Of a stretch of 51,086 nt of DNA, positions 9,106 through 18,387 are shown one piece after another. This DNA is from Corynebacterium sp. (lineage in GTDB: Bacteria; Actinomycetota; Actinomycetes; Mycobacteriales; Mycobacteriaceae): contig JAUMZY010000012.1 in assembly GCA_030527885.1 (NCBI GenBank), positions 1 through 51,086 of the forward strand, written 5' to 3'. A program made the position numbers and the translations under genes. The notes under the pieces were generated by a model that saw only the letters and a list, made by a program, of their open reading frames with translations, did not search any database and had not been told where the DNA came from. The first letter of the stretch is position 1. Each line of letters begins with the position of its first letter.

Positions 9106-10884
9106 CTACTTCTTAGGCTTAAAATCCACCCCGGTTTCTTTACGTTGCTGCGGTGGAATGGGCGCTGGGGCGTCGGTAAGTGGATCCACGCCGCCACCGG
9201 ACTTCGGGAAGGCAATGACATCGCGGATGGAGTCGAAACCGCCGAGCAGGGACACGATGCGGTCCCAGCCGAGTGCCACGCCGCCGTGTGGTGGGGCGCC
9301 GAAGGCGAAGGCATCCAAGAGGAACCCAAATTTTTCCTGGGCTTCTTCTTCCGTGATGCCCATGACCTGGAAGGCGCGTTCTTGGATGTCGCGGCGGTGG
9401 ATACGGATGGAGCCGCCACCGATTTCGTTGCCGTTACACACGATGTCGTAGGCGTTGGACAGTGCGGCTCCGGGATCGGTGTCGAAGGTGTCCAAGCATT
9501 CGTCTTTGGGGGCGGTGAAGGCGTGGTGCACGGCGGTCCATGCGGAGTGGCCGAGTGCCACATCGCCGGAGGCTTTAGCGTCGGCGGATGGTTCGAACAT
9601 GGGGGCATCGACAACCCAGGTGAAGGCCCAGTCCCCTTCTTTAATGAGGTCGAGTTTGCGGGCGATTTCGCCCCGGGCGGCCCCCAACAATGCGCGGGAT
9701 GCTTTGGTTTCGCCGGCGGCGAAGAAGATGCAGTCGCCGGGTTTAGCCCCCACGTGGGCGGCGATGCCGTCGCGTTCGGCATCGGAGAGGTTCTTGGCAA
9801 CGGGGCCGCTGGCGGTGCCGTCTTCCCCGATGAGGATGTAGGCCAGGCCTTTGGCGCCGCGTTGTTTCGCCCATTCTTGCCATGCATCTAGTTGCCGGCG
9901 GGGTTGGGAGGCGCCGCCTTCCATGACGACCGCGCCCACGTATTCGTTTTGGAAGACGCGGAAGGGGGTGTCTTTGAAGAAGTCGGTGCATTCCACGAGT
10001 TTGATGTCAAACCGCAGGTCCGGCTTGTCGGAACCGTAGTCGCGCATGGCTTCGGCGTAGGTCATGCGTGGGATGGGCGTGGGGATGGTGTAGCCGATGA
10101 GCTGCCATAGTTCCACCAGGATTTCTTCGACCAGGGCGATGATGTCTTCTTGGTCGATGAAGCTCATTTCGATGTCGAGCTGCACAAACTCGGGTTGCCG
10201 GTCGGCGCGGAAGTCTTCATCCCGGTAGCAGCGGGCAATCTGGTAGTAGCGTTCCATGCCGGCCACCATGAGCAGCTGCTTGAACAGCTGCGGTGATTGC
10301 GGCAGGGCGTACCAGGTGCCGGGCTTGAGCCGGGCGGGCACCACGAAATCCCGGGCGCCTTCTGGGGTGGAGCGGGTCAGGGTGGGGGTTTCAATTTCGA
10401 CGAAGTCGTGTTTGTCGAGGACTCGGCGGGCGGCTTTGTTTACTTCAGAGCGCAGCCGGAGGGCACCGCCTTGGGTGGGGCGCCGCAAGTCCAGGTAGCG
10501 GTATTTCAGGCGGGTTTCTTCGCCCACTTCGCCGCCTTTGGCAGAATCGTCGATTTGGAACGGCAGGGCGGCGGCTTCGTTGAGTACTTCCAGGTCGGTG
10601 ACGTTGACTTCCACCTCGCCGGATGCCAGGTTGGGGTTTTCGGATCCTGCTGGTCGGGGTTCGACAACGCCGGTGACTTTGATGCAGAATTCGCTGCGCA
10701 GGTGGTGGGCTTGATTGGCTACGTCATTCTCGCGGAATACAACCTGGGCGAGCCCAGAGGAATCTCGAAGGTCAATAAAAATGACGCCACCGTGGTCGCG
10801 GCGGCGGGATACCCAACCGGTGAGGGTGACGGTTTGGCCAGCGATTTCCTTGCGGAGTTCCCCCGCGAGATGAGTGCGCAGCAC
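9106..10884 (-). CDS. aspS: Aspartyl-tRNA synthetase
   Basis: A class IIb synthetase of about 592 residues. The N-terminal OB fold ([23 protein letters not shown]) binds the anticodon. Catalytic motif 2 is [14 protein letters not shown], motif 3 is [11 protein letters not shown], and a bacterial GAD insertion lies between. The frame opens at a TTG (10920), but the GTG at 10884 ([10 protein letters not shown]) has AAAGGA 9 nt upstream and fits the usual N-terminus. The metallopeptidase gene is divergent on the other side. I cannot tell from sequence whether it also charges tRNA-Asn. Confidence 0.95.
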   Translation of the reverse strand: MLRTHLAGELRKEIAGQTVTLTGWVSRRRDHGGVIFIDLRDSSGLAQVVFRENDVANQAHHLRSEFCIKVTGVVEPRPAGSENPNLASGEVEVNVTDLEVLNEAAALPFQIDDSAKGGEVGEETRLKYRYLDLRRPTQGGALRLRSEVNKAARRVLDKHDFVEIETPTLTRSTPEGARDFVVPARLKPGTWYALPQSPQLFKQLLMVAGMERYYQIARCYRDEDFRADRQPEFVQLDIEMSFIDQEDIIALVEEILVELWQLIGYTIPTPIPRMTYAEAMRDYGSDKPDLRFDIKLVECTDFFKDTPFRVFQNEYVGAVVMEGGASQPRRQLDAWQEWAKQRGAKGLAYILIGEDGTASGPVAKNLSDAERDGIAAHVGAKPGDCIFFAAGETKASRALLGAARGEIARKLDLIKEGDWAFTWVVDAPMFEPSADAKASGDVALGHSAWTAVHHAFTAPKDECLDTFDTDPGAALSNAYDIVCNGNEIGGGSIRIHRRDIQERAFQVMGITEEEAQEKFGFLLDAFAFGAPPHGGVALGWDRIVSLLGGFDSIRDVIAFPKSGGGVDPLTDAPAPIPPQQRKETGVDFKPKK

Positions 10885-11148
10885 AGCACCAAGTCCTTTC
10901 GATGATGAAAAATCTTTCAATTGTTGTGGTTACTATGGGTGATTGCCGCCTGGTTGTAGCAGCAGTGAACTCACAGATTCTTGAAAGATACTACTTTGAA
11001 ACTTCCATTTAATCACACCAGACCTCGGCGGTAATAGTTTTCATTGGGGCCGATCACGGCTGTTGCCGCACCACCAACCAACACATTGAGCAGGTTTGAT
11101 AGGCATTGTTGTTTCCGTCTGGGTATAAGGCATGGAAAAATAGATGAT

Positions 11149-11997
11149 ATGACTTTTAAATCTGGGGTGTCTAAAGATGGTGACCGTGTAAATACGTCCG
11201 GTGGGCGGGGCATGGTCATCGGCGGCAGTAGTATTGGTGCGCTCATTTTGGCTGGCATTTTATGGTATTTCGGGATTGATTCCAGCCAAATTACTGACGT
11301 GCTCGGCACTGACACGGGTACAAATCAAACAACTACAAACCAGTCGCACTGTAAGACTGGTAAGGATGCCAATAAATACGCTGACTGCCGGGTGGAGTTC
11401 ACCGCAATTTCACTGGATGGGGTGTGGCAGGAGCAGCTGCCGGCGCAGGCGGGACTTACGTATCAAAAACCCGGCGTCACGATTTTTGACAAGCCCACTA
11501 AGTCAGGGTGTGGGGTTGCTTCCACCGCCACCGGCCCGTTTTACTGCCCAACAGACCAGACAGCATATTTTGATGTGTCGTTCTTCGACCAGTTGCAGAA
11601 TTTCGGGGCGGCGAATACGCCGTTTGCGCAGGAATACATCGTGGCGCACGAATTCGGGCACCACATTCAGAAGCTGCAAAACACATTGGGGATGTCCAAT
11701 TACAATGAGCCCGGCCCAGAATCCAACGCGGTGAAGATCGAGCTGCAGGCCGACTGCTACGCCGGGGTGTGGGCTTACTACGCGGACAAGGGCGACAACG
11801 CGATTTTGGAACCGATCAGCCAGGAGCAGCTAGCTGGCGCCATTGATGCAGCCCGGGCGGTGGGTGACGATAACATCCAGCAGCGTTCCGGCGGTGAGGT
11901 GCGCCCCGACACGTTCACACATGGCACGTCAGAGCAGCGGCAAGCAGCATTCCTGGCGGGCTACCAGAGCGGGCAAATGTCAAGCTGCCCACTCTAA
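11149..11997 (+). CDS. Neutral zinc metallopeptidase, YpfJ/KPN_01571 family
   Basis: A membrane-anchored protein of about 282 residues from the ATG at 11149. A Gly-rich hydrophobic segment (GGSSIGALILAGILWYF) acts as the single membrane anchor. The zinc-binding HEFGHH lies in YIVAHEFGHHIQKLQ, and the downstream LQADCYAGVWA supplies a likely third ligand. Family members are predicted extracytoplasmic metalloproteases of unknown substrate. A -10-like TATAAG lies about 20 bp before the start. The same gene sits next to aspS in other corynebacteria. A copy of the GCTTNTCGACG word begins 10 bp past its stop. Confidence 0.85.
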   Translation: MTFKSGVSKDGDRVNTSGGRGMVIGGSSIGALILAGILWYFGIDSSQITDVLGTDTGTNQTTTNQSHCKTGKDANKYADCRVEFTAISLDGVWQEQLPAQAGLTYQKPGVTIFDKPTKSGCGVASTATGPFYCPTDQTAYFDVSFFDQLQNFGAANTPFAQEYIVAHEFGHHIQKLQNTLGMSNYNEPGPESNAVKIELQADCYAGVWAYYADKGDNAILEPISQEQLAGAIDAARAVGDDNIQQRSGGEVRPDTFTHGTSEQRQAAFLAGYQSGQMSSCPL

Positions 11998-12006
11998 TTG
12001 CTGTCC

Positions 12007-12017
12007 GCTTATCGACG
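12007..12017 (+). repeat. GCTTNTCGACG word, intergenic copy
   Basis: GCTTATCGACG lies 10 bp past the metallopeptidase stop in a convergent gap. It is one of 16 copies in the window (see findings). Confidence 0.7.
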
Positions 12018-12030
12018 CTCGCCACTACGG

Positions 12031-12062
12031 CTTCCGGCTAGAGGGACACCTCCGGCCGGAAG
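12031..12062. terminator. Convergent hairpin between metallopeptidase and YhgE genes
   Basis: Perfect 8-bp arms CTTCCGGC/GCCGGAAG with a 16-nt loop. The stem overlaps the last codons of the YhgE/Pip gene and is followed on the plus strand by TCTTTC. It may end transcription from both sides. Confidence 0.45.
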
Positions 12063-14062
12063 TCTTTCATTCGCCATTGTCGATCCCGGCGCGCTGCGAG
12101 GACGGATGCGGTGAAGAAGAGGATGAAGACGATGAGGAGTGCGAGTAGTGCCTGGGCGGCGCGGTGGTCGAATTGGGCTTCGGTGCCGAAGATCATGTGG
12201 CGTAGTAGGTTGACGGAGTAGGTCATGGGGTCGTAGGTGTGGAACCAGCGGAGGGGTGCGGGTTGGGTTTCGGGTGGGTAGAGGCCGCCGGAGGAGACGA
12301 TTTGTAGGGTCATGAGGGCGATGCAGAGGACGCGGCCGACGGTGATGCCGAAGATGTTGTTGAGGCCTTGGGTGATAGCGATGAAGGTGGCGGCGATGAG
12401 GCACATGCTGGCCCAGAGGCCTAGTTCGTTGACGGCGTGGAGGCCTAGTGCGAAGCGTTGGAGGAGGAACATGATGGTGGCTTGGGTGATGCCGACCAGG
12501 GCTGCGGGGAGGTAGGAGGCGAGGACGCCCCGGAGGGGGATGGCGCCGGAGTCGATGGCGCGGCGTTCTTTAGGCCGTAGCAGCATGAAGGTGATGGTGG
12601 CGCCGAGGAAGAGCCCGATAGAGATGAACATGGGGGCTAGGCCGAGTCCGAAGAGGCCGAGGGTGTCTTTGGGGGTTTGTTGGGCGACGGGGGTGGTGAA
12701 GTTTTTTGAGGCGCCGTCGGCGAATTCGGGGATTTTTTGGGCGTTTTCGTTGAGTTTGAGGGCGAGTTCGCCAGTGCCGTCGTCAAGCTTGACGATGCCG
12801 TCGGCGAGTTGGGTGGCGCCCACGGTGAGCTGTTGGCTGCCTTGGGCGAGTTGGGAGGTACCGTCGGCGAGTTTTTGGGTGCCGATGACGAGGCGTTGGG
12901 AGCCGTCGTTGAGTTTGTGTAGGCCTTCGCTGAGTTGGTTGGCTCCAGCGGTGGCTTTGTTGAGGCCGCCGCGGTATTCGGCGTTGGGGTCGCTGAGTTG
13001 GCGTTGGAGTTCCTGGGCGCCGCCGGCAAGTTTGTTGAGTTGGCTCAGTGGGTCGGTGCCGTCGGCGTTGGGGGTGGTGCTTAGGCCGGTGGCGTTGAGG
13101 GTGGCGATCATGCCGTCGACTTGTTCGGCAAATTGGTTGGTTTGGGGGAGGTTGACGGTTCGGAGTTGGGTGGCGAGGTTGACCAGGATCGTGAGGAGTT
13201 GTTGTTGGGTTTGGGCGAGGTTTTGGGCTGGGCCGACGACTTTGTTCACGCCGTCGCTGATTTGGTCGGCGCCGGCTCCTAGTTTGTCGGTGGCGGCGTT
13301 CAGTTGCGTGAGGCCGTCGGCGAGTTGGGTGGCGGCGGTGTCGGCGGTGCCGAGGTTGTCCGCCAGTGTTTGGGCGCCTTGGTTGACTTCGGCGGCGCCG
13401 TCTTTGGCGGTGGTGAGGTTGTCGTTGAGTTTTTTGCTACCGTCTTTGAGCTGGTTGGCGCCGTCGCGGGCTTTCTTCGTGCCGTCTTTGAGTTGGTTGG
13501 CGCCGTCGCCGGCTTTGTGCAGGCCTTGGTCGATGGTACCGAAGCCCACGAGGAGTTGGTTGACCATTTGGCCGCCTAGGTTTTCGTTCACGGTGGCGAG
13601 CACCCGGGTGACCACTTGGTTTCCCAGGGTGGTGGCGATCAGCCCGTTGGTGTTGTTGAAAATGGCGTTGAGGGTGGCTTGGTGTGGGGTGTCGGTGTTG
13701 GCGCTGGCGACGGATTGGGAGAAGTCGGCGGGGAGTTCGATGGCGAAGTAGTAGGTGCCGTTGGCGATGCCTTCTTTGGCGTCGTCGGCGGTGACTTCGT
13801 GGAAATCCACTGCTTTCGATGCCATGAGCTTGTCGACGATCTGGTCGCCGGCTACCGTGTGTTTGCTGTTGATCTTGGCGCCCTTATCGGAATTCACCAG
13901 GGCCACGGGGAGGTGGTTGAGCCGGCCGATGGGATCCCAGTAGCTCCAGACGAAGAGCCCGCCGAAGAGCAGCGGCAGCATGATGATGACGCTTAAGGCA
14001 ATGGGTGGGAGTTTGCCGCGGCCGAAGCGGCGGAGTTCGGTTCCAATGTGGAAAAGGCTCAT
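12038..14062 (-). CDS. YhgE/Pip-type membrane protein, ABC-2-like permease
   Basis: About 674 residues with the architecture of phage-infection-protein/YhgE homologues. One N-terminal membrane helix (PIALSVIIMLPLLFGGLFV) is followed by SYWDPIGRLNHLPVALVNSD, a long extracytoplasmic coiled-coil-like region, then about five C-terminal helices. The central region repeats units of about 11 residues such as ANQLKDGTKKARDG and GTQKLADGTSQLAQG. The ATG at 14062 overlaps the upstream stop in an ATGA, so it is translationally coupled to the ATPase-like gene, which suggests a two-part exporter. Mycobacterial and corynebacterial relatives are often linked to surface or cell-wall export, but the substrate is unknown. 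It could equally be a structural membrane protein. Confidence 0.8.
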   Translation of the reverse strand: MSLFHIGTELRRFGRGKLPPIALSVIIMLPLLFGGLFVWSYWDPIGRLNHLPVALVNSDKGAKINSKHTVAGDQIVDKLMASKAVDFHEVTADDAKEGIANGTYYFAIELPADFSQSVASANTDTPHQATLNAIFNNTNGLIATTLGNQVVTRVLATVNENLGGQMVNQLLVGFGTIDQGLHKAGDGANQLKDGTKKARDGANQLKDGSKKLNDNLTTAKDGAAEVNQGAQTLADNLGTADTAATQLADGLTQLNAATDKLGAGADQISDGVNKVVGPAQNLAQTQQQLLTILVNLATQLRTVNLPQTNQFAEQVDGMIATLNATGLSTTPNADGTDPLSQLNKLAGGAQELQRQLSDPNAEYRGGLNKATAGANQLSEGLHKLNDGSQRLVIGTQKLADGTSQLAQGSQQLTVGATQLADGIVKLDDGTGELALKLNENAQKIPEFADGASKNFTTPVAQQTPKDTLGLFGLGLAPMFISIGLFLGATITFMLLRPKERRAIDSGAIPLRGVLASYLPAALVGITQATIMFLLQRFALGLHAVNELGLWASMCLIAATFIAITQGLNNIFGITVGRVLCIALMTLQIVSSGGLYPPETQPAPLRWFHTYDPMTYSVNLLRHMIFGTEAQFDHRAAQALLALLIVFILFFTASVLAARRDRQWRMKDFRPEVSL
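13828..13838 (+). repeat. GCTTNTCGACG word within the YhgE gene, antisense to it
   Basis: GCTTGTCGACG on the plus strand. In the gene it reads as the codons for VDK, a different frame use from the other coding copies, which argues for a DNA-level motif. Confidence 0.6.
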
Positions 14063-14763
14063 CGGGGCGTCACCGCCTGCACGTGGTTGGCGCTGCTGGC
14101 TGCAATGATGCTGTGGTCGCACAGGTGCGTGTAGTCGGGGTTAACGCTCATGGCTATGACGGGGGTGGTTTGGGCGTATTTTTGCAGTTTGAGCAGGAGT
14201 TTTTTGCGCAGTACCATGCTGCGGAGTTGGTCGATGTCATCAACGATGAGCACGCTGGCGGTGGGGCGGGACATGATGGCTAACACGATGCGGAGCATGA
14301 GGCGGCTTAAGGTATCCAACTCCCCCACCAAGGTGGTGCGGGCTTTGGTGTTGGGCATGGTGAAACCGAAGAGTTCTGCGACGGTTGTGTAGTAGGGAAT
14401 GTCGTCGATGCTGCGGGGTGTGGGTTTCCACCATGGTTGGTGCCAGGCGGCTTGTTCCCGGATGACGGTGCGCACGGTGACGAGGCGTTCTAGGTTGTCG
14501 ATCTCTGTCACACCGGCTAGGGCGATGCGTTGGAAGCGGTGACGGGTACTGGTGTATGCCTGGTTGTTGCTGGTGGTGAGGGTGATGGTGCCGCGGCGGG
14601 GTTTCATGCGGCCGGCCAGAGTCATGCTGAGACTGGTGGCGGCGTGTTCCCGGCCGGTGTGGATCAGTGTGAGCCCGGTGGCGGGTACGGCGAAGTCACT
14701 AAACGCTATTTTGGATATAACTTCTAGCCCAGTGACTGTCAGAACATTCATGGGGTTTTCCAT
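14059..14763 (-). CDS. Degenerate ABC-transporter ATPase-like protein
   Basis: About 234 residues with the outline of an ABC nucleotide-binding domain but altered motifs. The P-loop position reads TGREHAATSL, lacking the GK[ST] lysine. The signature LSGGQ appears as DTLSRLMLR. Walker B is SVLIVDDID, with Asp in place of the catalytic Glu. The H-loop position (IAMSVNPD) has no His. It overlaps the YhgE/Pip gene by ATGA and probably forms a complex with it. I infer it does not hydrolyse ATP normally and may be regulatory or structural. The frame opens at a TTG (14784); the ATG at 14763 or 14751 is more likely, the latter having GGAAAA upstream. Confidence 0.65.
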   Translation of the reverse strand: MENPMNVLTVTGLEVISKIAFSDFAVPATGLTLIHTGREHAATSLSMTLAGRMKPRRGTITLTTSNNQAYTSTRHRFQRIALAGVTEIDNLERLVTVRTVIREQAAWHQPWWKPTPRSIDDIPYYTTVAELFGFTMPNTKARTTLVGELDTLSRLMLRIVLAIMSRPTASVLIVDDIDQLRSMVLRKKLLLKLQKYAQTTPVIAMSVNPDYTHLCDHSIIAASSANHVQAVTPR

Positions 14764-14885
14764 TGTTGGTCTCGTTGTTGTCAAAACATTTTTTTAGTGT
14801 CACCATGGTGGTTATTCGCTGCGATTGGTCCCTATTGTTCACCCTGAGTTGAATTTTGTCACGTTTTGCAGTTTCAGGCATTTAA

Positions 14886-15659
14886 GTGCAAAAACCCGCC
14901 CAACTTTGGGGTAATGAATATGCTCGACAGTATGGAAAACAGCACACCCACCGGGGCGTACCTTTCCTTGCTGCGTTCAATGAGATTGAGAATTTCCTCC
15001 GCAACCAACGGGGGGCGCAGCGCTCCACATCGTTTAGCATCATGGTACGCAAAGCCAAGCAGGACCAGATCCTCACCGACACCCAAGCCGATAGCCTCCT
15101 GGAATTTGGTGACCTGCGCAACGCCATCAGCCACGGCCGTTACGACCAACAAGGAAACCCCATTGCTGAACCCAACGTGTCCACGGTGGAAGCGATCACT
15201 AAGATCCGAGACAGCCTCATCAATCCAGTCACCGCGTTGCAGATACTGGGTGAACGGCGTGTGCGCGTCTACGCATTCACTGACACCATTGGGGAGCTCA
15301 TCGCCGCCCCGCATGGTAAATATCCGGTGTATTCCGAAGGGAAATTCACGAAATTGTTCGTCGATAGTGACATTGTGGCGTGGATGAACAACCGCACCCG
15401 ATCTGCCCCACAGAAAAACCAAGTGTTGTTGAAACTCAACATGCCCGTGGCGGAACTGGACAAAGTGGCGCCGGCGGCACGGTGCGCATTCGTGGGACGG
15501 CAGGCCTCCCCGGCTGCGGTGATTTCTGCCATGACAACGCCCCGAAGAGGGCATTTCCCGCGGGCGGTCATCATTAATAAATCTGGTCAGCCGAATCAAA
15601 AACCCTTGCAGATTGTTACGGGCACGGAGTTGGCGTTACTCGTCGAAAAGTGCAACTGA
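14886..15659 (+). CDS. HEPN-like plus tandem CBS-domain protein
   Basis: 257 residues from a GTG. The N-terminal helical part (about 25-110) contains LLEFGDLRNAISHGRY, with R78-N-x3-H83, the Rx4-6H motif of HEPN domains, many of which are RNases. Residues about 112-170 (GELIAAPHGKYPVYSEGK...FVDSDIVAWM) look like a CBS motif. A second follows at 185-255 (RAVIINKSGQ...PLQIVTGTELALL), together a Bateman-type ligand-sensing pair. The domain assignments are my reading and are not verified. It stands alone, divergent from the ABC-like gene and 42 bp before sdaA. A long ORF on the opposite strand is judged a shadow. Function unknown; a ligand-gated RNase is one possibility. Confidence 0.65.
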   Translation: MQKPAQLWGNEYARQYGKQHTHRGVPFLAAFNEIENFLRNQRGAQRSTSFSIMVRKAKQDQILTDTQADSLLEFGDLRNAISHGRYDQQGNPIAEPNVSTVEAITKIRDSLINPVTALQILGERRVRVYAFTDTIGELIAAPHGKYPVYSEGKFTKLFVDSDIVAWMNNRTRSAPQKNQVLLKLNMPVAELDKVAPAARCAFVGRQASPAAVISAMTTPRRGHFPRAVIINKSGQPNQKPLQIVTGTELALLVEKCN

Positions 15660-15689
15660 AAATCCGCATAATTGTGATGCATGTTGCTG

Positions 15690-15702
15690 TATCATTCAGT
15701 TA
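15690..15702 (+). promoter_or_regulatory. -10 element suggesting a leaderless sdaA mRNA
   Basis: TATCAT (15690-15695), preceded by TG in GCTG, lies seven bases before the ATG at 15702. No Shine-Dalgarno sequence is present, so transcription may begin at the A of the start codon. Leaderless mRNAs are common in corynebacteria. No good -35 is visible. Confidence 0.35.
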
Positions 15703-17075
15703 TGACCATTAGCATTGTGGACCTTTTTAGTGTGGGTATAGGCCCCTCCTCCTCGCATACTGTTGGGCCGATGCGGGCGGCTAAAAATTTCATGGACGAG
15801 GTTCACGCGGGCACCCCTGGGGCGGACCCGCACTCGGTGGTCATCACGCTGCACGGCTCACTGGCCGCCACGGGTAAAGGCCATGGCACGGACCGGGCCG
15901 TCCTGCTGGGGTTGCAGGGATTAGACCCCGCCACGGTCAGCCCCACCCATCCCCCGGTACCCGGCGCGGTGATTCCCCCGGTGGGACGCATCGGCAACAT
16001 TGAGTACGAACTTATTTTCGACCCAATGGCGTTGCCGGAACACCCCAACGGCATGACGTGCATCAGTGGCACGTTTGGGCAGCGGTATTTTTCGGTGGGT
16101 GGTGGGTTTGTGCTCACGGCGGCGGAATTGGCGGAACGCAACGTTAATTCCGCTGGTGCTGCCGCTGCAGCGCAGAATGTGGAACTCCCCTACCCGTTCC
16201 GTACAGGTGGTGAGCTGCTGGCGCAATGCCGGGCGCATGACCTTAGCATTCCGGAAATCATGGCTGCTAACGAAACCGCATTTCACGGCAGTTCTGATAT
16301 TTATGTTCGTCACCTGGATTTGGTGTGGGAGACGATTCAGTCGTGTGTGCAGGCCGGAATCGACACTGTGGGACCCCTGCCCGGTGGTTTAGGGGTGACG
16401 CGCCGGGCGCCACGGTTGTATCAGCGGCTGACGGACGCGCAGTTCCATGATGCTGGTGATGCGTTGTCGGCGATGGAGTGGGTGAATCTTTTTGCCTTGG
16501 CTGTGAATGAGGAGAATGCTGCCGGGGGCCGGGTGGTGACGGCACCGACGAATGGGGCTGCCGGGGTGATTCCGGCGGTGATGCATTATGCGCGGAATTT
16601 CCGGCCGCCGTTTTCCAAGGAGAAGGCGCGGGATTTCCTGCTCACCGCGGGGGCGATTGGCATGATCATTAAGGAGAACGCCAGCATTTCTGGCGCTGAG
16701 GTGGGTTGTCAGGGGGAGGTTGGTTCGGCGGCGGCGATGGCGGCAGCGGGCTTGTGCCAGGTGTTGGGTGGCACGCCGGAGCAGGTGGAGAACGCGGCGG
16801 AGATTGGGTTGGAGCATAATCTGGGGTTGACGTGCGACCCGGTGGGTGGTTTGGTGCAGATTCCGTGCATTGAGCGGAATGCGATTGCGGCGGTGCAGGC
16901 GGTGAATGCGGCCCGGCTGGCGCGCCTAGAAACCGGGATTCACCGCGTGAGTTTGGATGAGGCGGTGCTCACGATGGCGGCGACAGGCAAGGACATGATG
17001 AGTAAATATAAGGAAACCGCCATGGGTGGGTTAGCGATCACCCTGAGGCTGCCGGTGACTGTGACGGAGTGTTAG
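15702..17075 (+). CDS. sdaA: L-serine ammonia-lyase (L-serine dehydratase), single-chain iron-sulfur type
   Basis: About 457 residues converting L-serine to pyruvate and ammonia. [17 protein letters not shown] at the N-terminus is the hallmark of the beta-domain. The alpha part has [35 protein letters not shown] and [15 protein letters not shown], with cysteines expected to hold a [4Fe-4S] cluster. It is cytosolic. The ATG at 15702 matches the family start; an in-frame ATG at 15681 would add seven residues without an RBS. The 3' part uses mostly G- or T-ending codons while the 5' part uses C. A GCTTNTCGACG word follows the stop. Confidence 0.95.
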   Translation: MTISIVDLFSVGIGPSSSHTVGPMRAAKNFMDEVHAGTPGADPHSVVITLHGSLAATGKGHGTDRAVLLGLQGLDPATVSPTHPPVPGAVIPPVGRIGNIEYELIFDPMALPEHPNGMTCISGTFGQRYFSVGGGFVLTAAELAERNVNSAGAAAAAQNVELPYPFRTGGELLAQCRAHDLSIPEIMAANETAFHGSSDIYVRHLDLVWETIQSCVQAGIDTVGPLPGGLGVTRRAPRLYQRLTDAQFHDAGDALSAMEWVNLFALAVNEENAAGGRVVTAPTNGAAGVIPAVMHYARNFRPPFSKEKARDFLLTAGAIGMIIKENASISGAEVGCQGEVGSAAAMAAAGLCQVLGGTPEQVENAAEIGLEHNLGLTCDPVGGLVQIPCIERNAIAAVQAVNAARLARLETGIHRVSLDEAVLTMAATGKDMMSKYKETAMGGLAITLRLPVTVTEC

Positions 17076-17096
17076 CTTGCTTATCGACGGCTAACG
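17073..17096 (+). terminator. Small hairpin enclosing a GCTTNTCGACG word after sdaA
   Basis: Arms GTTAGC/GCTAAC just at the sdaA stop codon enclose a loop containing GCTTATCGACG (17079-17089). The stem is only 6 bp and no T-run follows, so termination is doubtful; the enclosed word is the more notable part. Confidence 0.3.
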
Positions 17097-17266
17097 GGGA
17101 AACTCAATTCTGGCGTTCGGCCATCTCTTTCACGACTTGGATGGCGCGTTCAGATTCACCAGTAATAGAGTTTTGTGGCTGAGTGTCTTGCATCACAAAT
17201 AGCATCAAATATTTTCTAGTTTTTCTACGCTCTTCTTGCCGCAAACCTACTATGCTTGTGTACGTT

Positions 17267-18379
17267 ATGAACCAACCGCCCTCCCCCAATCGTAACCAAT
17301 TCCGCCCCAGTTTCGGCATGTCGCCGCTCTACTTAGCCGGCCGGGATGAATGGATCCGTGCTTTCCAACTGGGTTTGTTTGAGCCAGGCAATCCCATCCG
17401 TGCCTCGCTGGTATCCGGGCCGCGGGGCATCGGCAAGACTGTACTTCTGAACGAGTTCGAAGACACCGCAGCCCAGTACGGCTGGGTGGTGTTGCGTGCA
17501 GATCCTCGGCCGGACATGCTTCGCCACCTCATGAACACCGTCATCCCTCGGGCAGTTCTCGATCCCCCACCGGAGCATAAGCGTCGGCTCACCGGCATCA
17601 ACATTGCTGGCCTGGGTGGCATCAATATGTCTGTGGAGCACATCTCCCAGCCGGAACCAACCCTGAACACCATGCTGCGGGATCTGCTTCGCAGCGTTGA
17701 TGGCGTCCTCATCACCATTGATGAGGTGCAATCTGTTCCCATTGAGGAAATGCGGGAACTCGCCACCACCATTCAGGATTTACGCCGTGATGATCTCAAC
17801 ATTGCGTTCAGCGGCGCCGGGCTGGTGCAGGGCATTAATGAGCTTCTCACCCATCCCGGCATGACGTTTTTGCGGCGGGCGGAGACGATTCAATTGAACA
17901 TGGTCACGGATACGGATGTTGCGCGCACGCTCAACGAAACCATGAATGAGAGTGGCAAGCATTTTGATGAGGAAAGTCTCGCTGCTGCGACTGCGTTGAC
18001 GCGGGGCTACCCGTATTTAATTCAAGGTGTGGGGTCGCTCTTATGGGCACAAGCAGAAATTGACCATCACAGCACCATCAGCATCGACACTGTCACTAAG
18101 ATTCATGATGATGTGATTCACCGCATGGGCAACCAAGTCCACCGCCCCGCCCTGGCACATCTGAGCGAACGCGAATTAGATTTCCTCCACCACATGGCGG
18201 AACTCGGGCCGGAACCAGCCAGCACCGCCCAGATTGCCGAGCGCATGGGGTTGAAAGCCAACGTGGCATCCCAAACCCGGTCTAAGTTGCTCAATCGGGA
18301 ATTGATTGCCGTGCCAGTGCGCGGCAAGGTGGATTTCACACTGCCCTACCTTCGGGAATACCTACTAAGCACCACATAA
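17267..18379 (+). CDS. AAA-family ATP-binding protein with C-terminal winged-helix-like region
   Basis: About 370 residues from the ATG at 17267 (MNQPPSPNRN); the frame is open 84 bp further upstream but that part looks unnatural. Walker A is SGPRGIGKTVL (about 50-60) and Walker B is GVLITIDEVQS. A sensor-like stretch is NIAFSGAGLV. The C-terminal 100 residues (LSERELDFLHHMAE...STAQIAERMGLK) resemble a winged helix. This matches the orphan AAA/ATPase_2-like proteins common in Actinobacteria, with no firm function. It is 8 bp upstream of the GNAT gene, which has its own RBS, so the two probably form one operon. Confidence 0.75.
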   Translation: MNQPPSPNRNQFRPSFGMSPLYLAGRDEWIRAFQLGLFEPGNPIRASLVSGPRGIGKTVLLNEFEDTAAQYGWVVLRADPRPDMLRHLMNTVIPRAVLDPPPEHKRRLTGINIAGLGGINMSVEHISQPEPTLNTMLRDLLRSVDGVLITIDEVQSVPIEEMRELATTIQDLRRDDLNIAFSGAGLVQGINELLTHPGMTFLRRAETIQLNMVTDTDVARTLNETMNESGKHFDEESLAAATALTRGYPYLIQGVGSLLWAQAEIDHHSTISIDTVTKIHDDVIHRMGNQVHRPALAHLSERELDFLHHMAELGPEPASTAQIAERMGLKANVASQTRSKLLNRELIAVPVRGKVDFTLPYLREYLLSTT

Positions 18380-18387
18380 AGGACCTT

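Noticed and set aside
9078-9887. 269-codon minus-strand ORF within aspS
   Set aside because: Pro/Ser/Ala/Thr-rich alternative frame of aspS.
11096-11129. Full sigma-70-type promoter for the metallopeptidase (TTGATA with TATAAG)
   Set aside because: The spacer is 22 bp, too long; only the -10-like word is mentioned.
12540-13751. 403-codon plus-strand ORF opposite the YhgE gene
   Set aside because: Low-complexity Ser/Val/Pro/Ala composition mirroring the repetitive coiled-coil coding strand; no RBS and no recognisable domain.
14874-15599. 241-codon minus-strand ORF opposite the HEPN-CBS gene
   Set aside because: Contains no domain I recognise and has odd Arg/His/Cys composition; the plus-strand protein shows coherent motifs.
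17104-17319. 71-codon minus-strand ORF between sdaA and the AAA gene
   Set aside because: Overlaps the real AAA start; composition unconvincing. A 30-residue end (MQDTQPQNSITG...) is too short to judge.
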